A stretch of 64,000 bases of DNA from Taenia hydatigena (lineage: Eukaryota > Platyhelminthes > Cestoda > Cyclophyllidea > Taeniidae): contig JADWOT020000001.1 of assembly GCA_036345935.2 (NCBI GenBank), forward strand, positions 21,943,187 through 22,007,186, given 5' to 3'. The position numbers were made by a program, and so were the translations under genes. This document shows positions 26,347 to 39,151 of this stretch, in pieces. The first letter of the stretch is position 1; each line of letters begins with the position of its first letter. Under the pieces are notes generated by a model that was not told the DNA's origin, searched no databases, and saw only the letters and a program-made list of their open reading frames with translations.

Positions 26347-27837
26347 GGCAATTGATCACAGCTGCGATCCTCACAGGAGAAGTCACGTTGCGTGCTTGCC
26401 TATTTGAAGGGTCTGATGAACGACGTCCTACTGAGTGAATGTCAGTCAAGGTGTTGACAGGGTCACAGTAGGGATACGGAAAGGGCCCAGGCAAAATAAA
26501 GGCAAATTCGCCAAAGTGGGACTCCCAATGTCCAGGATTGGACTATCGTAGGACCTTTGGGCTCATCATTTTTCTGCCTCTGACTATTTTGTGTTACATC
26601 TAAAGGAGTGACTCTGCTGGATAATTCTCTTTTGTCCACAAGTGAAATTGGTGCATTTGGCGAGCTTTTCTGTCCGTAATGGCAATGAAGTGTTGCAAGT
26701 GTGGTCGTCCAACAGACTCGCCATTGTCAGAAATGCTTGTGTGTAAGCAAGCACCATCCGGGCTAGTGATTGGGAGGAACTTGTGAGAAGGGTAAACACA
26801 CACTCCTCTGCATCACTAAGCGCGTCTACACTGGACCACGAGTGGATTAAGTGAGTTAAACAGGAACCACGACAAGACTTCCATCCATCTAACAGAGGAG
26901 CTCGAACATAAAACGATTGTCGGAAATCCAGGTAAACTTGAAGACAGCAGACAAGGCGAATTATGTGTAGGCTTTGTTGAATTACATTTAGACTTTAGAA
27001 ATCTGCTGGTAGGATGAGGTGTCTTATTAACAAGCAAAATTGCCTATGTTTTATCCACGCGAAAAGATGCTTTGCTGACATCTTGGCCTGGCGTAGTCGA
27101 AATTATTCAAGGCACCAGGTAAGATTCTAAGGCGAAAACATGAAAAGCCTTTAAGTCTCGGGCGTTCTCGGTGCTATCTGATACCTCGAACACAAAGTAG
27201 CTAAGAATACTGAGAATAAACCAAGGGTCTGACACAGAGAGAAAGAAAATATTTAGGCATGATACAATATCCTCCCACCCGTCCACTCCATCGTCGCGAA
27301 GTTGCCAATCTCAGTGGCGAATCGCGTGTAAGTCAACTTGACTGGTATCCTCAAACAAAGTGACCACATCCCCTAGTTTGTGTGCCGCCTACAAAGGAGA
27401 CGCATAAAACACCAACTTTTAAGCATTAATCCAACTGAATTATACCCTAAGGCAAGAACAGGACGCCTTCGGTGAATCGAGTCGACGCATAAACTTAAGT
27501 GAATCAGAAATGCTTGCGACTGGGAGGAGTTGATGCTGCCCCAATCGGCCACCGCGGTCGTTTCTCTCGTACTGCCAAACAACCCAGTCCTGCGGCTTGC
27601 ATTTGTTCACATTCAGTACGAGGCGGCGCAACTTTATTGCATTGTAGTCAGAGGTGCCTTCTCTTTCAACTCTTTGCTTCTCGCACAGGCGTTGCACACA
27701 TTTTCACCCACAACTCGAGGGGACATTGTGCCGCATGGGGCATCGAGCTGCCTTTTCTGCAATCACTTGGGATGTTTAGGGTACAATAGCAGACCAGACA
27801 TTAAAGGATGCAGCGTGGATTGCTTGGATTCAAAATT
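26347..27837 (+). repeat. Dispersed repeat copy in unit 2
   Basis: This is the unit-2 counterpart of the 14.97-16.46 kb copy, nearly identical to it and likewise without a recognisable protein. Confidence 0.7.
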
Positions 27838-28801
27838 GGCTCTTCTGTATTCCAATGAAGTTCTTTCTTACTGATTGGCTCAAACGCCTCAAGCATCAAA
27901 GTCTTATAACCAGCCGACTGATGGGTGGAGTCAAGCTGCCGATGACAACGAGGCCAGCAATGTGTAAACAGTAGCACTACACAGTGTTCGAACTACCGCA
28001 CAGCCTTAAAAGTCACCCGATAGACAAGGTGATAGGAAACCACCTCTCTAAACAAACTCAGCCGTCGTGATAGTGAAAAATACCATCAAACTCGCTGTTG
28101 AGGGAAGTGATTTTCTATTTCTCTACACCGGCAGTACGACATTCAATTTCTATCACCAAGAGGAAAATAACACTGGTTAGAACACCAGTTCAGCTTTACT
28201 TGTGGACTTCTCCTAGCGTAGCATTTAAGAGGAAAGTGACCAGCACCTTTGTTGGCTAGATGTAAACCAGTGAGTGATAGAGCATCGCGACACCTTTTGT
28301 TGAGCCATAGATGCAAAGAAGACATTTTATGGTCGTCTATCTTTGCCAGCTGGGATGCATGCAATGGCAGTAGAAATAGTTTGTCGCTCCAAATTCGGTG
28401 ACAATCAGGACTAAGCATCGGTCACGTAGTCCATTTCAACGGAAGAGACCAGGAGGAACAGCGAGGAAAGAAAGGAAAGCAATTCTAAATACTATTAAAA
28501 ATTTCTTTTAGAAGGAGGCAGACTTAATCAGCAAATTCAAATTTGCCACCACACACTGATGACATTCATGCGTCACATATACGTGGCAGGAGAGCAAGAA
28601 TGGCAAGGGCATCGCAAATCCCTCAAAAAGAGTTTGAACCAAAACCTACCTTTTTTGACATTAAAGTATAATTAGGATTTTAGGAAAGCAACATCTTTTT
28701 TTAAATAAAACACTCATTTCCGATTCCATTCAGTGGCACGCAGAAGAGCTGATTGGTTGATGCAAGGTAGACCACAATGAATCTCTAAACACTCGGTCTA
28801 C

Positions 28802-29147
28802 TATGGAGTCATGAACATCCCATGAGGCACAGTGTTCCGTTCAGTTGTTAAAAAAACTGCGCTTAGCATCTGCACTAGAAACAGAGGTTTTAAAGACCAT
28901 CTTATTGCGTTGTCACTGCTGCGGTGCTGAAGGCACCTCTGAATGAGCTGGTTAGCATGGCGTTTTGGAAGTGACGTAGTTGCTATCACGTCATAAACAG
29001 GCTTGACCAAAATGCAGTAAAGTAAGGACATTCCACATTGAATGTAGACAAGCGCATTCCGCAGGGCTGAATTGTTTGCCAAGGGGCTTTGCGGTATGAA
29101 GGAAACGATTACGGTGGCCAGACAAAAAGCATCAACTCCTTCCAACC
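28802..29147 (-). repeat. Inverted partial copy of the same dispersed repeat (unit 2)
   Basis: This is the duplicate of the 17.43-17.77 kb inverted copy, with only a few base changes. Confidence 0.6.
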
Positions 29148-30486
29148 ACGACTCAAGTACAGATCTTGTAACTATAGGAGCAGAAATGCTTTATAAAGGC
29201 AGTCAGAGTTTATATCGCTATTGCTTACTCGTCTCTTTACTCACAATAATTTACTTTAACTTCGACTCACTCAACCCCTCCGTGCCTTAAAACTGTCCGT
29301 ACAGATGAGCCAGCTTAACTCTGCGTCTTAGCTCAGAATTTAACTTTTTCCTTTGTCTTCTATTCTGGTGGCCTCCTGGACCAACTTCTTCTGAGCAATG
29401 AGGACCAGTCATCAGTCGAGATTTGCATTTGAGGCGTCAACTACTTGAGTGGATGTAGGCACGGTCTGAATGGATAGCCATGAATTTGCAATCACTTTTC
29501 CTTCGACACTTTCCGTTCTATAAAGGAAACATGCATCAACTTTGGTCAGTAAAGACCCCTTGACTCCAATTTTAGTGCATATTTCAGTTGGATTTATGTC
29601 GAAATGTTGGTGATTTCTTTGTTTCCCTTGTAGACGTGGCAGTATACTTGAAGCATGAAGCCAACCCTGACCATTGGAAGAGCAGAGATGGTAGATAAAT
29701 CTCACCTTTAAGGTGTAGAATAACCGCAATTTTCGGAGTCAGCGACATAACCACCTTCACATTGCATCAAGCCTGTCGTCCACCTAGCACCGCTGATGAG
29801 TCGCCAGGCAACCGTAATCTCCAACATGGCTTCAAGCAGGCGTAGGGGCTACAAATCGCTCAGTGGGCCTCACGCACATTTTACCCAAAAAGACATCTGC
29901 AGTTGTTTGCTTCGTCAAATCACTGCTCCTCTACTTCATGCAAATGATTATGACTGCTCTGCGTTCACTTCGAATGCGAGGTCGTGAATGGATCCAGTTG
30001 ATGTCTCCACTTTCGCATTGTATACACTGCAAGCACTGTCACAGGATTTTGCACATCTCACCTTCCTTTTCATCAAAATGGATGCAGTTCACAACTAACA
30101 CATCATACCATACACATTTGTTTCGTGAGTGGCAAAGCACGAGGCTTGCAATTTTGAGACGCACTTCCATAAGCACACACATATCCGTGTCTCTGTTAGT
30201 GGACATGTCATGTATGTTTGTTCGTTGCAGTTTTACCTTCGGTTGGCAATGGATGAAGCTAACAAGTAGACCAACTCTCGCTTTGATTGGATTGACAATG
30301 GCTTTTGCAACAATCGGTCGACTTTGGTGAATCTCTGCTGTGCCAGTCACTGCGTCGCATTGCTGTTGTTTGACGTGTTTTGGCAAGCTCAAGTGTTAAT
30401 TGCCTGCCTCGTCCAACGTTCTGTAGAACCATTGGATGGCTCTTATTGTGCCAGGTAGGTGAGGAAGATCGCGAAATCTGGTCAAC

Positions 30487-32489
30487 ATTCTTGCCTTGTA
30501 CCCCTTATGCCTTAGAAATAGCCTGTGCCACACAATGTGTGCTGTTGGTGGTTTGTGCTGGTTGGACACTTAGATTTACTACACAGTCGCCTCGTTGGAG
30601 GACATACTTGCGGGGTTCGCGCCTGTCCCATTCTGACCGAGGCTGATGTGCTTTAATCCTCTGCACGGACTCCTCCAACATCTCCACCTAATTGTAACAT
30701 ACAGCTTGTACAGAATGACAAGCAGCTTAACCGACGTTTGCCGGCATTGCCAAACTCATACACTCACGTCACTTCGTCTGACAGGCACAGCTCACAGTGA
30801 TCTTCTATAACATCGCCATGGTCTCTTCTGCTTTGCCGACCATTGAAAGACATCATTCGCAATCATTTGATATTACATCAGGTAACCCTGTAAGATTTTA
30901 CTTACTCTCGTGTTCATTTACCACCTTTTTAAGTAAAACTGATGATCCAGTAAGGCAAGAGATCTTAAGACGTGGACATCGTAAGTGGCTGCTTGTAAGA
31001 AACGATTCGTATAGATTTGATACGAAGTCAGATTTGATTGCACAAGGTGAGTTTGAGTGTTGCTTGGTTGAGCTGGCAAGGCTGACATCGCGGTGCGTTG
31101 GATTTCGTCAACTCGCATCGGCAGCTTGGATAGCAGGAGTAGACAGCAGCACGGCAATGCCACATGATCAACATTTGAGCAGTTGCCAAATGTGCTAATC
31201 GTGTATTCATTGTCTGTGTTTCATCGCTACCTCAACCAGCTGCCCCAACTCGACTGCCACGGCTACACACTGACCTGTGTGCTTTACGCTTCTCTTGGTG
31301 TCTCTTGTATCCTGGTCAGGGTTATTCGTGCAATTCCGTTTCTACCAAGATGGCTAAGATTAAGTTAAAAATACACACAAATCCAATGCAGAGTGGCATG
31401 ATATTAATTATACACTTTGGAGCAGGATAATGGTTTATTTCTTACCTCAAGTCTTTGCCCTGCTGATTGATTAGATGTCATGACACCTCGTGACGTATCC
31501 ATTTGCTAGCATTTGCCGAAGTCATGGAGCCAATCCACCTCCCTGCCTCCCTGATACCAACTTGTGGAATGCCTTCATGAAAGAGCAATTCATGTGAAAC
31601 GAATCCCCTACCGAGTCTTTAGATTTTATCCTTCTCTGTCCATGGTGACTAAAGAGGCTTCGAAGGCATTAGAATGGGCGAAGAACGCAGGTATTCCATG
31701 CCCAGTTGACCTGTTTCACCTCGTCGCCAGTAGATAAGGTACTAGGTTTCATTTTCGCCAGAAGCCACAGATTCTCGGAGATGCGTTCCTCAGTCCCTAC
31801 CTCTCTTCCTCCCTCATCTTCAGTCGATGTAGAATGCATGATGTGTGAACATGATTTTGGTGCTTCTGTTCCCTCCTTGCTTTACCTTTACCCACACAAC
31901 TAGATCGCCTTAATTTAGCCTTTCGAAAATTTGAAAAGGTCCACTTGCCTTGGTAACAATGCTTCCTGTAAACAGTGTGGATAGGCCCATCTCGGCTAGC
32001 CTCATGCATTCATCCTATGCTCTCCAAACTGCCTTCCACATTTCGTATTTCGAGATAAGGATAATCAAGTGAGTAGACATTGGCCGGCAGACGAAGAGAC
32101 AAGTGGGTGCTCAGACAAGCAACGCTAACTAACCAAAATCTCCCCAGAAAAGCAATCATAATAGGTTGTAATATGGGAAATAGTGATGTAAGCAGATGAA
32201 GAACCTCCTGCTGGATAGCAATTAAAGGTGGTGTTTTGCACGACTGACCACTTAAAATCACAACTCGATGTCCTGAATCCTTTCGAAGAGGGTTGGTTAT
32301 TTGGAGTTATTTTTCTTGCTTCCTTTTTAACGGCCGTCTGCAAGTTGACGACGGTAAGGAGTGTATTTATGGTCTGACGTAAGAAGTTGTGTTTGAGTGC
32401 AGCGGTAGAGTTCTGACTAGCAATCATTTTAGGGGCTGGGTGTTACATCAGAAGTGTGCACCTGATGCTGTCATTTGACATGAGATCGA
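30487..32489. other. No gene recognised
   Basis: The sequence is single-copy within the window. The longest frame is 133 codons (30797-31198, plus), with no recognisable domain. A stretch reading DDPVRQEILRRGHRKWLL might be an exon but lacks support. Confidence 0.4.
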
Positions 32490-34079
32490 CTTTTCTGTAG
32501 GCTGTCAGCGTAGGGGCCTCAGTCGCCATTGGACATGGAGTTGCGCGTGTGAATGCTACGTGGGAGCTCTCCACGAGGTGTCATTTCATCTGTGATGTGA
32601 CGAGGATCTGTGCGTGGTGGTACTCCCATTTCTACCGGCTGCATCGTCTACAATGAACGACCTCCCGACGCAATGAAATTGAGTAGCTGCTGCAGTCAGA
32701 TGAACTTTATGGCAGGTGTTTATGTCAAATTCTCATCCTCTATGCAATCCTTACTCCGAAGTGCAGTGTGGCAGCACCCTCTCTTCATCAACACAGACAT
32801 GCTATCTGCCACTGTCCAGATCAAAAAACTAAGTAGCACTTAAAGTTGGTCAGTTGACTAAAGAAAATGAATGAGCTCGTCAGCAACATGACCGTGGGAG
32901 CGATTTCGCGAGGCACTTCTTCCGATAGTAACTTGCGCACGTTAAGCAGTGTTAAGTACCTTAAGTCTATGAGGACGAATTGACGAGCACCATGCTCCAA
33001 AAGGGCAGAACAAATAACAGTCTTCCAAATGTCAGAAATTACTAAAAAAACCTGAAAATACACACACATTTATTTCAAAGAATGCAAAAATTAAATCCTA
33101 GCTTACTACTTAATCCAAAAGCTTCTTGATTTTCTCTACGAACACTAAATTCTTGATGGCAGTGCCATGCGAAATCCAACGATTTTTAAAAATTATGGGT
33201 AACATAATTCGTGAAATCAAGTCAAGTACCATATAAATTGTATGCACAATAGTTTTTCTTCGTCAAATTATTGTAAAATATTTTTTGCTTTTTTATAGCA
33301 CATTATAGCTTTGTAAATGAACACAAAAAGTTTGTGCACACATACTACCATTGTTGAGTTCCAGAATTGCACCTAATTCATTTAATGCTAAAAACAAAGG
33401 CAGGCAACTTTACGGACCTATTTATCCTTTCCGAAAACAAAACCAAGTGACGGCTATTTGTTATGACAAGCACTTCTTACGCGGTTGACTCGAGCCTTCA
33501 TTTTTGTGCGGTGTCTGGGCCCTTGTATGTACGTTCTAGCGGCAGTTGTGAAGACTCTTTTGCATCAAAGTTGGAAAGTTGGCTATTGATCTATATATTT
33601 TATAGGTAGGAATAGATTTCGGCTCATGAGGTGTTATTAGTGTTTTTATGCAGTAGCATCCGTAGCCTCTTGCTCTTCAAATGCGTTGTGGAAGATTCAT
33701 CAATTTCGTTATTATAATATTCGTGTTGGTAGAAAGTGTATTGAGGGTGTGGTAGGCTTTGTAATTTAATTATTCATTGATAATGAGACGACGGTTTTGT
33801 TGATATTATCTTTGTGGAGTTTGTTATGTAGAGCCTCAGCATTCACGCAATCATTGGTTCAACTCTGGCATGTGTCGGTGTTTAAGGCCTATCCAGAAGC
33901 GAAGTAGGAGCTACTCGGAAACCTGTAACTGTTTGCTTGGAAATTTCTTGCACAACTGCGTGTACTGCCTTTTGGCAGCCGTGAATGCTTTTTTGTATTT
34001 TTTTTGATACGTGCATCGGTTTGTCCTGGTTTTGCAGCGCGTTGGACATTCATGCATCGAACCTTGCGCTTTTTGTTTT

Positions 34080-34292
34080 TTAATACTTTTCAGGTAGGAT
34101 GTGTTTGCCGTGGCGGTGTAGCAGCTTGTAACGGATTTGCGAAATGACAGGCAGTGCGGGGTCTTCGAGTTCCTCGTAGGTGCGTCCATTTCGCCCGACA
34201 GTGTGGATCTTGCCATCGACGATACCGGTGCGTTTGATGACATGGCAATAGGTGCGACAGATGCCACCCTTTTTGTACAGGTATTGAGTCAT
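34080..34292 (-). CDS. Hypothetical 70-residue protein conserved in both inverted-repeat arms (left copy)
   Basis: The intact single-exon ORF starts MTQYLYKKGG and ends RHGKHILPEKY. The product is basic (many Lys, Arg and His) and has no signal peptide or membrane segment. Compared with the right-arm copy I count five synonymous codon changes and four changed codons, two of them adjacent in the GRNGRTY/GRNRSTY stretch. That is weak evidence for purifying selection. I do not recognise the family. It may be a small protein of a mobile element, a fragment of a spliced gene, or chance conservation. Confidence 0.4.
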   Translation of the reverse strand: MTQYLYKKGGICRTYCHVIKRTGIVDGKIHTVGRNGRTYEELEDPALPVISQIRYKLLHRHGKHILPEKY

Positions 34293-35111
34293 TGCATGGC
34301 CACGTGCTAGAGACGAGACAAGTGTGAGATTAGCTTAGATATGAAAGTTAGTTGTCTTGTTGGGAAACGAGAGGGATGTGGGAGAAGTTTTGTGGAGCAA
34401 TTTTAAAATCCACCCTAGGCAATTTTCTTGAACTTGGGTTTGTCCAATTTTTCTGTTCATGCTATATCTTTCTTAGCATGCTTGTTACTAATTTCCTTAT
34501 CGTACATAACTGCCGTTTTATATTATTTACCAAGTATTCTATGGATATTGAGAGTATATGCATATTTCTAAACGTTTATGGGTGCGCATAAGGCATTTTT
34601 TAGTAAATTTGATCTATCACCTAAAGGCAACGGTGTTTTACGTTCGTTCGCGGTGCTGAGCAATTGTGGGTGGAATTAATTTGTCACGATAGTATGCTGG
34701 GCATTGGGTCATTTAACTAAGAAGGGTTTACGGCGAATAAGATCCCATTTGTTTCAAAGAATGGGTAAACCTACTAACCACTTGGCTGTACTTGGTGCTA
34801 AAGTTGTTGCGGGCCTAGAGTACGAAAAAGTGGTTTTTTTTTCGTGAAACATCATGGGATAACCGTTGAAGGCATTAGTCAACACCACTAGGTGCTAATT
34901 TTGCACACAAAGCTTGTTGGCGCAGGGGATGGTGAATGACAGTGATCAAGACTCGTTTCGCAGATGTCACCGCCTGCAACGTTGGTTATGGGAGGCTCGT
35001 TAGGCTGCTAATAACATTTTTTATCGCTGCCACTGGTGGAAATGGAAAAGGGGAGTGTGGACGCGTAGAAGTTGACCCATGGAAGTCACTGACACCGTAT
35101 TGGGCATCTCT

Positions 35112-35146
35112 GAACTCGTCGTCGACGACGACGACGACGATGACAG
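35112..35146. repeat. GTC/GAC triplet run in inverted-repeat arm
   Basis: TCGTCGTCGACGACGACGAC is followed by GATGAC. The right-arm counterpart at about 61.22-61.25 kb has one triplet fewer. Confidence 0.8.
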
Positions 35147-35593
35147 CTGTGATGTTGCATTTGTTTGACAAGTGGATTCTGCTGGCAGTTCCGTTGCTCA
35201 GTGTGAATCCTTCTTTCACGCATGTGGTAAGCGGCGCAGCTTTGTGCCTGGAGGACCTATGAAAGACTAGGCGTGGTGTGTGTGGGTGTTACGCGAGAGC
35301 GAAACAAGCGCAAGGCGGTGCCTCGGTGAGCACCTCCCTATGGGCTATATGTTGTACAAGTTGAATGAGATGTTATCATCGGATTACAGATTCTATTTTC
35401 GCCCGGTTTTTGTCAAAGTAGTTCCGGTTTTGTTGCTTCCAACTACAGTGTGGTATGAGGTGAAGCAATTGGATGTGTAGTTGGGGCCTTACTTTTCTGT
35501 TCGACAATGTTTAAGGCATTGGGCGAACTCTATTGACACGTTTCTACGCACAAATAACCCACCAAAGGAGGCACTTTTGATGGCATTCATATG

Positions 35594-38197
35594 TGTGACT
35601 GTTGGGCTAAGTCAGCCCCAGGATCACGCAGGCTGACATGCAATTTGTGCATTCCATCAAGGTCAACATGGCGAAATGTGTTAAAACTTATGTCGCGTGG
35701 AGAGAAACTTGGTGGTGTTGGACGGGAAACAAAAGTATGCACTAAAATTCTTTCCCTAAAGTGTATCAGTAAGAACAATAAAGCAAATTTTCGCGCTTAT
35801 TACTACCACTACCACCACCACCACGCTTTACTGCCGTGACTAGTGTAGTTTAGTGTCAACTCTTTATCCGACTAAGACTATTCGATTGGCCTCACTCGGT
35901 AACTTGGTGTTGGGTCATTTCGACCAGCAGGTGAACTCACTCCAGAGACCTTCTAAGTAGCATACAGGCTAAATTAATTTATTTATGCTTTTTTGCTTAA
36001 AAGAAGTCGAAAAGACCAAAGATTATTTATTTATGCAATCAGTTGCAAAAGAATATTCTACCACAACCACCACACATGCGTAAATTTGATGCTATGAGCT
36101 GTTGCAGTGGTGTTTTTTACCTGCAAAGGAAGGAAATGGCAGCACTTTCGGTGGCATTCGTTGCATCGAAAAAGAACCAATTGACATGCCTTTATCCATT
36201 CCTTTCTTCATGCTCTTATCCATTCATTCATCTTTTTCTGACAAATACACGACATTGTCTTTGTGCCTGAGCTTATTTTAACCACAGAGAGACCATTTGA
36301 ATTGCGCCCTTCTTGTCAGTAGGTGTCGAGAGTGAACATGCACCAGTATGACGGGATTGTAGGTAAAGCAGTAAATCTTCAGCCCTCCATGGAAGGATAA
36401 TTGTGTCATTGTTGTTTGTGCCTCACAATGTACACATTGACAGCGTTAGATTAGGCGTCTTGCGATAGTTAGATTTCAATATCTTGACTACTTGTGCACT
36501 GTTAATGCCGGACTGACGCCTCGACTTCGACCAAGCAGTCGCATCAGCTTTTTGAAACAATACGAACAAGAATTGCTAATGCCTGCAATGTTGGTCACTC
36601 CATTTCGGCACACCTAGCACCCAATTAAAAAATTCCTTTAACCAAACCATCACTGAGTCTGATCCATTCATAGCAAAGGTGGTGCAGATTGGTTTCGATT
36701 TTTCTTGATGTAATTTCTGACCTATCTGATCTGCTCACTCATTGTACGTCAGTCTCTTTTATTCATTCAATTGTCCGTCTCACAAAACCTAACTCATTCA
36801 ATATTTGAATTCGTTATGAACAGTCAAAAAGCCGTTTCTATTTCAGAAGATTTTGCTATGACCGTTGAATTCGATTAACAAATTTCTCCACCAGGCCAGG
36901 ATATGAGCTGGTCAAAGAGCTGCACAACTTTAAAAGTTTGCCAGCAATGAAGGTTTTTAACGGAGGCTACCCCAACCTTCAGGTGTCTATAATGCAGTGA
37001 TGGATTAAAGGCAAAGAAGGATGAGATAGTTTAACATAAATGACTGGAGCATATTCGTGCTGTTCAACTCTCCACTGCACTGAGGTTACCCATGGAGAAG
37101 GATCTTCGCCACCTGTTATGGTTCCTTCGCGGAACACTACGAGCACTCTATTGAGGATCACCTAGTGAGTGGGCGTTGGCACATTCGCCCATTTGGACAG
37201 AGAGGGAATCCAGTGTCATTCCTTCCACAATCGCACCGCCTTCCACATGCTCACGGAGTGACCAGTTGACAGATTTGCGCCATTTACCATCAGAAGATCA
37301 AATGGTTTCTTAAGGAGTAATTCTAGACAGCTGTGCGCATCAATGAACTTGAACCCAACTAAAAAGCACTTGATGATTAACCCTTTAAGAAAAGGGTTAT
37401 TAATGTCCTCCCTGCCTCAGCGCTTCCCGCCTTTGTACTAGGAAGTGATGTTAGTGATTTGCCACAAAACCCAATCGGAGGTGGCAAGAAAGAGGCAAGA
37501 AGAGGCACTTTGCACCTTTTGCCAGTGAGGCAGAACTTATGCACAGCTAAGGCCAGAAAAATCAATGGGAAAGATGTATAGGCTTGAAGTGTTGCTATTC
37601 TCTCGGTGTCACCTGAAGGGTCGCCTTGATTAAGAACACACCCAAACAGCATGTGCGCTCGTGTTTTCGCCACCTCTGATCCTCCAGGATTAATTGTTTT
37701 CATGAACAAGACAAAGTCTCTCACAATCCACTCCTTTGATGCCAGTGTGTGTCTCTCAGACTAGCTTTGTGATTCTACTTCAGTGCAGAAAACCACTCTT
37801 TATTGTGTAGAAAAAGATAAGAGCGACGCCTTGTGTGGAGGGAGATAAAAGCTCTTCTCTCTTGCAACAGACTGATTGGCAGTTCTCTGTTGTGTGTTTT
37901 CAAAGTCCTCAACTCGATCAGCAATCCCACCTAATCAACTCACTTTGTGAATGAGCTGTCAGTGCCAGCATTCTCTCTCGCTCATTCGCACTTCAAAGTA
38001 ACCATCAGCCATGGCAAAATGTGAGGGTCTTAATGCTGAATAAAATATCCATCAATTTTTAAAATTTGAGACACAACGATTCAGTGGGAGGACTCATTTG
38101 ACAGTGATTGTTACGCTACGTGAACTCTTTCTTGAAAAATCTCCTCCCTTGAGAGGGTGAACAATTGGGTTGACATTGTTGCCTGTGTAATCACATC
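35594..38197 (+). repeat. Inner palindrome, left arm (about 2.6 kb)
   Basis: This arm is the reverse complement of 39152-41745, with the centre of symmetry near 38,674. From about 36.98 kb inward the arms are almost identical: a 115-codon open frame at 37377-37724 is identical to 39625-39972. Outward of about 36.97 kb the arms differ by many substitutions and indels. The inner edge is at GTAATCACATCTG. Confidence 0.95.
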
Positions 38198-39151
38198 TGG
38201 AAGCCGATCACCCAAACGAATGTGCAAGTGTGAATGGATGTGGCTTGCGGTATGAAGGAGAGCTCTGTGTTGTTGTGACTCCAATCACTTATTGGCTTGT
38301 TAGTGTGCGTGGAAACCATTTACGCAATTCAACTCCCTGTATGGCCCTAATCAAGACTCTGCCTCTGTCGAGGGTCCTCAGTAGTCACTTTGCACAATCA
38401 CACGGAGGAGGCTAGGAGGTGGGTCATCATCTTCTCCCCTGTGACGTGTTGTGCATTCAAAGGGTGAGGCGGTTGCTACAGCTTTTCTGGTTACCCACTC
38501 GCGTCTGCAGCCTGTCTGCCATCGTTCTCGATGCAAGAGACGGGAGACCGCTTCATGTCTCTTGAAATGGCCTTGCAGACCTGCAGTATTTGAACAGTGC
38601 AGATGCCATGATGCGATGCCCCACCTGTAAGTTACATCTCTCTTAGCCTTGGCAATATCAAGCTCGTAGACCTGGTTATCATTATCCAACACGTAGACCT
38701 CGTGGACGGATAGAGGTGGGATGGACACTGCATGGTAGCCAACGGATGAAGTGACCGTCCGCCACGGCAACTTAAGTCGCATAGATGAAGGATTTTAAAG
38801 CTGGAGTGGCTTGCAAATGTAGAATGGGGTGTTGGTAGGACACACAAATGCGAAAGTGGAAGGGCCGACTTATGAGCGATGAAGTGCTGCCGAAAATAGC
38901 ATTGACCACTCTGACAATCGCCACAGGTGGAAACTTTACTTGTCAGATGCGAATGCAGGAAAAACTTCAGCAATAGAATACTTCAAAAGCACCTGCCATG
39001 ATGCACACAGCACTCAGGCGGTACACTGGACCACCACGAAAACCACTTCCGAGCCTTTTGAAAAGGAAATCTTGGTGTTGGTCTAGATTTCGTCGGTGAA
39101 TGAGGGACACCAGTTCAATTATTTGCTAGAATGTGGATGCAAACTGATGCA
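38198..39151. other. Palindrome spacer (0.95 kb) with an exon-like stretch on the minus strand
   Basis: The spacer is unique between the arms, but an inverted relative lies at about 55.6-56.6 kb. On the minus strand, about 38632-38740, one frame reads GYHAVSIPPLSVHEVYVLDN then DNQVYELDIAKAKRDVTYR and reaches a GT. The 56-kb copy keeps the same frame with about six synonymous and four or five altered codons, and also reaches AG|GTGAGG. This suggests descent from a coding exon. The protein is not identified. Confidence 0.45.

Larger units (their letters stand above)
19139..30486. repeat. Tandem segmental duplication, unit 2 (about 11.35 kb)
   Basis: This is the second copy of the 7.79-19.14 kb unit, ending near GAAATCTGGTCAAC at about 30.485 kb. 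Beyond that the sequence is unrelated to the start of either unit. Differences from unit 1 are scattered single bases and small indels, in introns and flanks as well as in exons. The low overall divergence, judged by eye, indicates a fairly recent event. Confidence 0.95.
32490..35593 (+). repeat. Outer inverted repeat, left arm
   Basis: This arm is the reverse complement of 60.77-64.0 kb, with small indels and perhaps 5-10% substitutions by eye. Landmarks include the 70-codon ORF (34080-34292 against 62080-62292) and a GTC/GAC triplet run near 35.12 kb. Its outer edge cannot be fixed because the partner arm runs off the window. The inner edge is near 35.59 kb, where a different palindrome begins. 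Confidence 0.92.

Noticed and set aside
35280..35480. 66-codon frame conserved in the two outer arms (60893-61093 partner)
   Set aside because: Most differences change amino acids and there is no recognisable domain; it is probably a by-product of repeat similarity.
37377..37724. 115-codon frame identical in both palindrome arms
   Set aside because: The surrounding non-coding DNA is equally identical, so the match reflects conversion or recent copying, not selection on a protein.
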